This document shows positions 59,219-64,000 of a stretch of 64,000 nt of DNA, piece after piece. The position numbers were made by a program, and so were the translations under genes. Position 1 is the stretch's first letter; every line of letters begins with the position of its first letter. Below the pieces are notes generated by a model. That model saw only the letters and a list, made by a program, of their open reading frames with translations. It did no database searches and had not been told where the DNA came from. This stretch comes from Bradyrhizobium sp. 4 (GTDB lineage Bacteria; Pseudomonadota; Alphaproteobacteria; Rhizobiales; Xanthobacteraceae): positions 2,666,001 through 2,730,000 of the forward strand of contig NZ_CP064686.1 of NCBI RefSeq assembly GCF_023100905.1, in the 5' to 3' direction.

Positions 59219-59706
59219 GGCTGGCCCATTGCCTGCTGGATGGCGGCGACGATGTTCGGATAGGCGCCACAGCGGCAGAGGTTTCCGCTCATCAGCTCCC
59301 GGATCTCGTCGGAATCACGGGCACGGCCTTCGGCGAGCAGTCCGGCCGCCGAACATATCTGTCCCGGCGTGCAATAGCCGCACTGGAAGGCGTCATGGTC
59401 GATAAACGCCTGTTGCACGGGATGCAGTGCGCCGTCCTTGGCAAGACCTTCGACAGTCGTGATCTCCGCGCCGTCCTTCATGACGGCGAGCGTGAGGCAC
59501 GAATTGACGCGCCGGCCATCCACCAGCACAGTGCAGGCGCCGCACTGACCATGGTCGCAGCCCTTCTTGGTGCCGCTCAGCGCAAGATGGTCCCGCAAGG
59601 CGTCGAGCAGCGTGGTCCATGGCACGAGATCGAGCGTGTGACTGACGCCGTTGACGACAAGATGGATCGGGATTCGTTCGGAAATCTGATGCGTGACATC
59701 GCCCAT
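59215..59706 (-). CDS. Molybdo-oxidase [2Fe-2S] subunit, PaoA/YagT-like
   Basis: 163 residues from ATG 59706 (MGDVTHQISERIPIHLVVNG). Two [2Fe-2S] clusters are seen: Cys50, 55, 58 and 70 (KKGCDHGQCGACTV...NSC), and Cys109, 112, 144 and 146 (FQCGYCTPGQ...GNLCRCG). Escherichia coli PaoA has a Tat signal; this start has none, so the complex is probably cytoplasmic unless a longer start is used. The in-frame extension to 59874 contains RRRR but no hydrophobic Tat core. Confidence 0.9.
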   Translation of the reverse strand: MGDVTHQISERIPIHLVVNGVSHTLDLVPWTTLLDALRDHLALSGTKKGCDHGQCGACTVLVDGRRVNSCLTLAVMKDGAEITTVEGLAKDGALHPVQQAFIDHDAFQCGYCTPGQICSAAGLLAEGRARDSDEIRELMSGNLCRCGAYPNIVAAIQQAMGQP

Positions 59707-59845
59707 GTCCTGCTCCCTGCGACGGCGACCGTGCCGGACGTCAGCCGTGTTGACGCGGGGGCACGCCTCCGCCGGCCAATAGCGCCCAACGGACCACCGA
59801 CCGGTTGGTTCCTTGCAGGCAGTTCGCCTTTCCGAGAGGTTGCGG

Positions 59846-60325
59846 TCAGCGCTTTGCTTCGCCGAACACCACATTCGGCACGGCGCGGTTGACGACCTCG
59901 CGCAGCGCGAAGCTCGATTGGACCCGCGCGACGCGCGGCAGGCGCGACAGCTCCATGCGGTGGATGCGCTCGAAATCCTGGATGTCGCGGGCGAGCACGA
60001 TCAAAATGTAGTCGTCGGTCCCCGACATCAGGAAGCAGCGCACGACGGACGGGCATTTCACCACCTCCGCCTCGAACGCCTTCAACGCCTCATCGCTCTG
60101 GCTTTCCAGCGCGATGCGGACCAGTACCGTGGTGGTGAGGCCGAATTGCGCGAGGTCGAGCGTGGCCTGATAGCCTTGGATGTAGCCGTCGTCCTCAAGT
60201 GCCTTCTGCCGCCGCGCGAGCGCGGTGCTGGATAGCCCAACCTTGTTGGCGAGCTCGGTGTGGCTGGCCCGCGCATTGGTCGTGAGTTCCGCGAGGATGG
60301 CGAGATCTTTCCGGTCGAGGGCCAA
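59846..60325 (-). CDS. Lrp/AsnC-family regulator, likely of alanine dehydrogenase
   Basis: 159 residues from TTG 60325 (MALDRKDLAILAELTTNARASHTELANKVGLSSTALARRQKALEDDGYI). A GTG at 60403 would add 26 residues but would leave only 56 bases to the divergent ald gene. The helix-turn-helix and the RAM domain (TTTVLVRIALESQSDEALKAFEAEVVKCPSVVRCFLMSGTDDYILIVLARD) are complete. Divergent Lrp-ald pairs (AldR) are well known, so it probably activates ald in response to alanine. Inferred from family and placement. Confidence 0.88.
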   Translation of the reverse strand: MALDRKDLAILAELTTNARASHTELANKVGLSSTALARRQKALEDDGYIQGYQATLDLAQFGLTTTVLVRIALESQSDEALKAFEAEVVKCPSVVRCFLMSGTDDYILIVLARDIQDFERIHRMELSRLPRVARVQSSFALREVVNRAVPNVVFGEAKR

Positions 60326-60459
60326 AGTTTCGTTTCCAGCGTGAAAGGGCGTTTGCGCGCCGGAAACCGGCGCAGGGACGCCAAAGCTAGCGGATATTTG
60401 CACGAAACCAAACCGGGCAGGTCGCTACGATCATGAGGTGAATCAAAAGGAGGCCCGGG

Positions 60460-61575
60460 ATGCGCGTCGGTGTGCCCAAGGAAATCAAAGTGCAGGAATA
60501 TCGCGTCGGGCTCACCCCGGGTGCAGTCCGCGAATATGTCGCGGCGGGGCACGAGGTGACGGTCGAGACCGGTGCGGGTGGCGGCATCGGCGCCTCCGAC
60601 GAAGTCTACCGGCGGGCAGGGGCGATCATTGCCGACAGCGCACGCGACATCTTCGCGAACTCCGACATGATCGTGAAGGTGAAGGAGCCCCAGAAAGGCG
60701 AGTGGGCCCAACTCCGCGACAGCCAGATCCTGTTCACTTATCTCCATCTCGCGCCGGATCCCGAACAGGCCAGGGGTTTGCTCGCCTCCGGCTGTACTGC
60801 GATCGCCTATGAAACCGTCACCGACGCGGCCGGTCACCTACCCCTGCTTGCGCCGATGAGCGAAGTCGCCGGCCGCCTCGCCATCGAGGCCGCCGGCGCC
60901 GCGCTCAAGCGCTCGGCTGGGGGCCGCGGACTGCTGCTGGGCGGCGTTCCCGGCGTGCAGCCGGCGCGGGTCGTCGTGCTCGGCGGCGGCGTAGTGGGAA
61001 CGCAAGCCGCGCGCATGGCCGCGGGCCTTGGCGCGGAGATCACCGTGATCGACCGCTCTATTCCTCAGTTGCGGCAGCTTGATGATCTCTTTGCCGGGCG
61101 CGTACGCACCCGCTTCTCCACCATCGAATCAGTTGAGGAGGAGGTGTTCGCTGCCGACGTCGTGATCGGCGCGGTGCTGGTGCCGGGCGCGAGCGCGCCC
61201 AAGCTCGTCACGCGTGCGATGTTGACATCGATGCGACCGGGCGCCGTGCTGGTCGACGTCGCGATCGATCAGGGCGGCTGCTTCGAGACCTCGCACCCGA
61301 CCACGCATGCCGATCCGACCTATCTGGTCGACGGCATCGTGCATTATTGCGTGGCCAATATGCCCGGCGCGGTGCCGGTGACGTCGAGCCAGGCGCTGAA
61401 CAACGCGACGCTGCCGTTCGGCTTGATGCTTGCGAACAAGGGTTTTGCTGCAGTGCTGGAAAATCCACATCTGCGCAACGGGCTGAATGTGCATCGCGGC
61501 CGCATCACCAACAAGGCGGTGGCCGAGAGCCTCGGGCTGGAGTTTGCTCCGGTGGGGAGCGGGCTGGCGGCTTAG
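60460..61575 (+). CDS. ald: Alanine dehydrogenase
   Basis: 371 residues from ATG 60460 after AGGAGG (MRVGVPKEIKVQEYRVGLTPGAVREYVAAGHEVTVETGAG). The family start MRVGVPKEIK.QE.RV, the substrate-site TYLHLAPDPEQ, the NAD loop VVVLGGGVVGTQAARMAAGLGA and the SHPTTHADPTYLVDGIVHYCVANMPGAVP segment are all present. It interconverts alanine and pyruvate plus ammonium with NADH. It is divergent from the Lrp regulator. Confidence 0.96.
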   Translation: MRVGVPKEIKVQEYRVGLTPGAVREYVAAGHEVTVETGAGGGIGASDEVYRRAGAIIADSARDIFANSDMIVKVKEPQKGEWAQLRDSQILFTYLHLAPDPEQARGLLASGCTAIAYETVTDAAGHLPLLAPMSEVAGRLAIEAAGAALKRSAGGRGLLLGGVPGVQPARVVVLGGGVVGTQAARMAAGLGAEITVIDRSIPQLRQLDDLFAGRVRTRFSTIESVEEEVFAADVVIGAVLVPGASAPKLVTRAMLTSMRPGAVLVDVAIDQGGCFETSHPTTHADPTYLVDGIVHYCVANMPGAVPVTSSQALNNATLPFGLMLANKGFAAVLENPHLRNGLNVHRGRITNKAVAESLGLEFAPVGSGLAA

Positions 61576-61584
61576 CGTTGCCGC

Positions 61585-62220
61585 TCATACCGGCTTGCGA
61601 TGGCGGCTGCCGAGCGCGGCTTCGATCGTCTCAGGCTTCTCGATGCGTTCGATCAGCATGTCGATGCGGTCGCCGCCCCAGAACAGCTCGCCGTTGAATA
61701 CCATGGTCGGCACGCCGAACACGCCGAGCGCTTCGGCCTCGTCAATGATGCGGTCATGCTCGGCGCGGGCGGGGCCATGGATGTAGGCTTTGAACTCACT
61801 GGCTGAGCCACCGCAGGACGTGATGACGTCCGTGATTGCGGCGAGATCGTCGATCTCGAGCTCATGGCTCCAGAACCGACGAAACACCGTGTCGTGATAC
61901 GGACGGAAGAAGCCGTGCTGTTGGGCGAACAGCATGCCGACGCTGGAATAGAACGCGTCGTAGATCCGCCGGGGCCCTTTCATGACGAGCCCCCGCGCAT
62001 TGGCATAGCGCCGAGCGTCCATATAGGCGTAGCGCACCTTGCGCCAGAAATGCGGCGTGCGCTCTTCCACGGTCCCCATGAATTCGGCAACGCGCAGCGT
62101 ATAGGGCAGCCATTCGAGCTCGACGCCGTGCGTCTCCTCGAGTTCGAACAGGCGCTTGTTGGCCACGAATGCGTAGGGGCTCTTGTAGTCGGTGTAGATA
62201 CGCACGCGGGGGTTTGGCAT
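61585..62220 (-). CDS. 2-hydroxychromene-2-carboxylate isomerase/DsbA-like protein
   Basis: 211 residues (MPNPRVRIYTDYKSPYAFVANKRLFELEETHGVELEWLPYTLRVAEFMGTV). The DsbA/kappa-GST thioredoxin fold appears with YTDYKSPYAFVA at the N-terminus and GVFGVPTMVFNGELFWGGDRIDML at the C-terminus, which is the GSH-binding region in related enzymes. No CxxC is present at the first loop, so it is an isomerase or GST-like member rather than a thiol oxidase. Substrate unknown. It is convergent with ald, 9 bases apart. Confidence 0.88.
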   Translation of the reverse strand: MPNPRVRIYTDYKSPYAFVANKRLFELEETHGVELEWLPYTLRVAEFMGTVEERTPHFWRKVRYAYMDARRYANARGLVMKGPRRIYDAFYSSVGMLFAQQHGFFRPYHDTVFRRFWSHELEIDDLAAITDVITSCGGSASEFKAYIHGPARAEHDRIIDEAEALGVFGVPTMVFNGELFWGGDRIDMLIERIEKPETIEAALGSRHRKPV

Positions 62221-62421
62221 TGGCAGATTCCTTTCATACGCGCGGCGCTACCCGCTCGCCGTGGCGCCGGTGCTCAAATAGGCCGGAAGAAGAAAACTAT
62301 TGCCCCGGGTCCGTCCGGCGGAAGGAGTTTCCTCTTCGGGAGGCAAAAAAGCCAATCGCTTCCATTGCTGTTTGGGGCCGAAACGACGACATTTCCTCGA
62401 GAAATTGATGGATTGACTGCC

Positions 62422-62640
62422 ATGGAACGCACCAGGTTTGAACCTTTCGGCGAGCAATTGGTGTCCGCAACGGACACCCAGCCGCGCTCGCGCGGGTCAA
62501 AGCTGCTGCTGCGGGTCGGCACCGGCCTGTTCTGGTCGCTGGTCGCCGGCATCGTGCTGGCGCGTGCAGCCTTCTTCGAACCCGGCGTCTATGACGGTTT
62601 CAGCCGCGTCGCCTCGCTGGCCAAGAGCCTGATCTTCTAA
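62422..62640 (+). CDS. Small single-pass membrane protein
   Basis: 72 residues from ATG 62422 (MERTRFEPFGEQLVSATDTQPRSRGSKLLLRVGTGLFWSLVAGIVLARAAFFEPGVYDGFSRVASLAKSLIF). One hydrophobic helix (about 28-50) follows a hydrophilic N-terminus. No family recognised. The ATG is preferred over longer reads, which lack start signals. Confidence 0.6.
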   Translation: MERTRFEPFGEQLVSATDTQPRSRGSKLLLRVGTGLFWSLVAGIVLARAAFFEPGVYDGFSRVASLAKSLIF

Positions 62641-62770
62641 GGCGCGCCTGACCTTCCGAGCCGGATTATCCCGGGCTGAGGATAGAACTTCCCTGAGCCC
62701 TGATATGTCGAAAACTTATTTCCCAATCGGATGGCGCTGCGTATAAATCCTTCTCCTCGGGGAGAGATTT

Positions 62771-63829
62771 GTGTCGCAGAATCAAGCATCCAGCCCGGCC
62801 GACGCCAAGCCGACCACGGCTACTGGCCGCATTGTAGCGCTGATTCCCGGGATCCTCCTCTGCATCGCCGTGGCCGGGGTTTCGGCCCTGCTCGAACGGG
62901 CGGAATTGGGCGTCTTCGAACATCCCTATGTCGAGGCGCTGGTGATGGCGATCTTGCTCGGCATGGCCGTGCGCAGCTTCTGGAAGCCCGCGCCGCGCTG
63001 GCAGTCCGGCATCGCCTTCAGCGCCAAGCAGCTGCTCGAAGTCGCCGTCATGCTGCTTGGGGCCTCGATCAGCTTTGCTGCTATCGCGGCGTCCGGCGTC
63101 GCGCTGTTGGCCTCGATCGCGGCCGTCGTTGTGGTCGCGCTCTGCGTTTCCTTCGGCATCAGCCGCCTGCTTGGTCTCTCGACGCGGCTCTCGATCCTGA
63201 TCGCCTGCGGCAACTCGATCTGCGGCAACTCGGCGATTGCCGCGGTGGCGCCGATCATCGGCGCCAACAATGACGAGATCGCATCCTCGATCTCCTTCAC
63301 CGCCATCCTCGGCGTGATGATGGTGCTCGGCCTGCCGCTGCTGATCCCGCTGCTGCAGCTATCGGCCACGCAATACGGCATCCTCGCAGGCCTCACCGTC
63401 TATGCCGTGCCGCAGGTGCTGGCCGCGACGGTGCCGGCGGGGCTCGTCTCGACGCAGATCGGCACGCTCGTCAAGCTGATGCGGGTGCTGATGCTCGGGC
63501 CGGTCGTCGTCGGCCTCTCGCTGACGGCCTCGCGCTGGCACAGCGACGCCAAGAAGACCAGTGTCGGCTTTTTCCGCCTGGTCCCGTGGTTCATCCTCGG
63601 CTTCCTTGCGCTGGCGACCCTGCGCTCGCTCGAGATCGTGCCGTCCACGGTGGTTGCGCCGATCACGCGGATCACGGGCTTTCTCACGGTGGTATCGATG
63701 GCCGCGCTTGGCCTCGGCGTCGATGTAAAGGTGCTAGCCAATGTCGGAGGACGGGTGACGGCGGCCGTAACGCTGTCGCTGATGCTGCTGCTCGGCATCA
63801 GCATCGCACTGGTGCACTGGTTCAAGTGA
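62771..63829 (+). CDS. YeiH/UPF0324-family putative sulfate exporter
   Basis: 352 residues from GTG 62771, after GGGGAGAG. Roughly ten membrane segments and typical family strings: ILLGMAVRSFWKP, GASISFAAIAASG, CGNSICGNSAIAAVAPIIGANNDEIASSISFTAILG and YAVPQVLAATVPAG. The family is annotated as a possible sulfate exporter, but function is poorly tested. It stands alone. The 77 bases after it hold an imperfect CTTCTTCCTT...GGGGAGAAGG hairpin that could stop transcription. Confidence 0.9.
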   Translation: MSQNQASSPADAKPTTATGRIVALIPGILLCIAVAGVSALLERAELGVFEHPYVEALVMAILLGMAVRSFWKPAPRWQSGIAFSAKQLLEVAVMLLGASISFAAIAASGVALLASIAAVVVVALCVSFGISRLLGLSTRLSILIACGNSICGNSAIAAVAPIIGANNDEIASSISFTAILGVMMVLGLPLLIPLLQLSATQYGILAGLTVYAVPQVLAATVPAGLVSTQIGTLVKLMRVLMLGPVVVGLSLTASRWHSDAKKTSVGFFRLVPWFILGFLALATLRSLEIVPSTVVAPITRITGFLTVVSMAALGLGVDVKVLANVGGRVTAAVTLSLMLLLGISIALVHWFK

Positions 63830-63906
63830 AGGTGGCTGCAGCCGCGAACTCTTCTTCCTTCGCGCAAGGGGAGAAGGGAAGTAAGAGGGTAAGGGTCGAG
63901 AAATCG

Positions 63907-64000
63907 CTAAATCACATCGGCGAGTGAATGCCCGTGCAGCTCGATATTCAGCCCCTGCATGCCCATGTCGTTGAGCTCGCCGCCCATCGCCTTGATGCTT
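63907..64000 (-). CDS. Unidentified protein, C-terminal fragment
   Basis: Minus-strand frame open to the window edge, ending ...IKAMGGELNDMGMQGLNIELHGHSLADVI at a stop at 63907-63909. About 30 residues are visible. I cannot identify the family. Confidence 0.6.
   Translation of the reverse strand, partial: SIKAMGGELNDMGMQGLNIELHGHSLADVI

Noticed and set aside
1..64000. tRNA, rRNA, CRISPR arrays, integrases or intact insertion sequences
   Set aside because: I looked for cloverleaf patterns, regular spacer repeats and transposase motifs and saw none, though a tool-based scan could find weak cases.

Overview
The window reads as a chromosomal segment of a Bradyrhizobium-type alphaproteobacterium (Nitrobacteraceae), close to B. 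diazoefficiens/japonicum. The evidence is high GC, the ccmF-ccmH (cycK-cycL) / degP / two-component / glnE order, several Bradyrhizobium-style palindromic intergenic repeats and a FixK-type anaerobox. Species assignment is inference. I see no rRNA, tRNA, CRISPR array, prophage or intact insertion sequence.

Layout. 1-8006 (+): end of the cytochrome c maturation cluster (ccmF fragment, ccmH), a DegP-family protease, a response regulator and histidine kinase, then glnE. 7963-13931 (-): a complete NAD-linked formate dehydrogenase operon, fdsG-fdsB-fdsA-fdhD-fdsD, with a divergent LysR regulator at 14155. 15052-21184 (-): a PleC/PdhS-like sensor kinase, a cation diffusion facilitator, a quinone oxidoreductase and a nitronate monooxygenase. 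21185-22099: about 900 bases with no credible gene but long palindromic structure. 22100-25373 (-): four poorly characterised envelope or secreted proteins. 25656-41696: an oxalate island with a fumarylacetoacetate-hydrolase-family protein, a PanE-like reductase, a CBS-domain protein, two tandem oxalate/formate antiporter-type MFS proteins, a 45-residue small protein, formyl-CoA transferase (frc), oxalyl-CoA decarboxylase (oxc), a GntR/FCD regulator and an NDP-forming acyl-CoA synthetase. It is interrupted by Hsp70-like, SRPBCC, cold-shock and small genes. 41758-45653: an IclR regulator and a tripartite tricarboxylate transporter. 45706-52036: a NYN-domain protein, adenine deaminase, then gcl-hyi-glxR. 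52152-64000: a glycine-zipper protein, a VanZ-like protein, a ComD/ComE-like split TPP enzyme divergent from a 2-hydroxyacid dehydrogenase, a PaoABC-type molybdo-oxidase, an Lrp regulator divergent from alanine dehydrogenase, a DsbA-like isomerase and a YeiH transporter.

How it fits together. Oxalate would enter through the OxlT-like carriers and be activated by Frc, or perhaps by the NDP-forming synthetase. Oxc would decarboxylate it to formyl-CoA, and Frc would release formate, which the Fds enzyme oxidises to CO2 with NADH. A second branch is plausible: the PanE-like protein may reduce oxalyl-CoA to glyoxylate, which gcl-hyi-glxR would convert to glycerate.

Main hunting result. Six copies of a 17-bp palindromic motif (TGGYATACCAAATGCCA type) lie upstream of the CBS gene, both OxlT genes, the 45-residue gene, the gntR-oxc-frc operon and the acyl-CoA synthetase. 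They outline one regulon for the GntR protein, including two components (CBS protein and small protein) with no established role in oxalate use. Other points of note are the structured ~900-base non-coding block, a FixK box with a correctly spaced -10 before a 70-residue gene, and a 19-bp palindrome at 52037.
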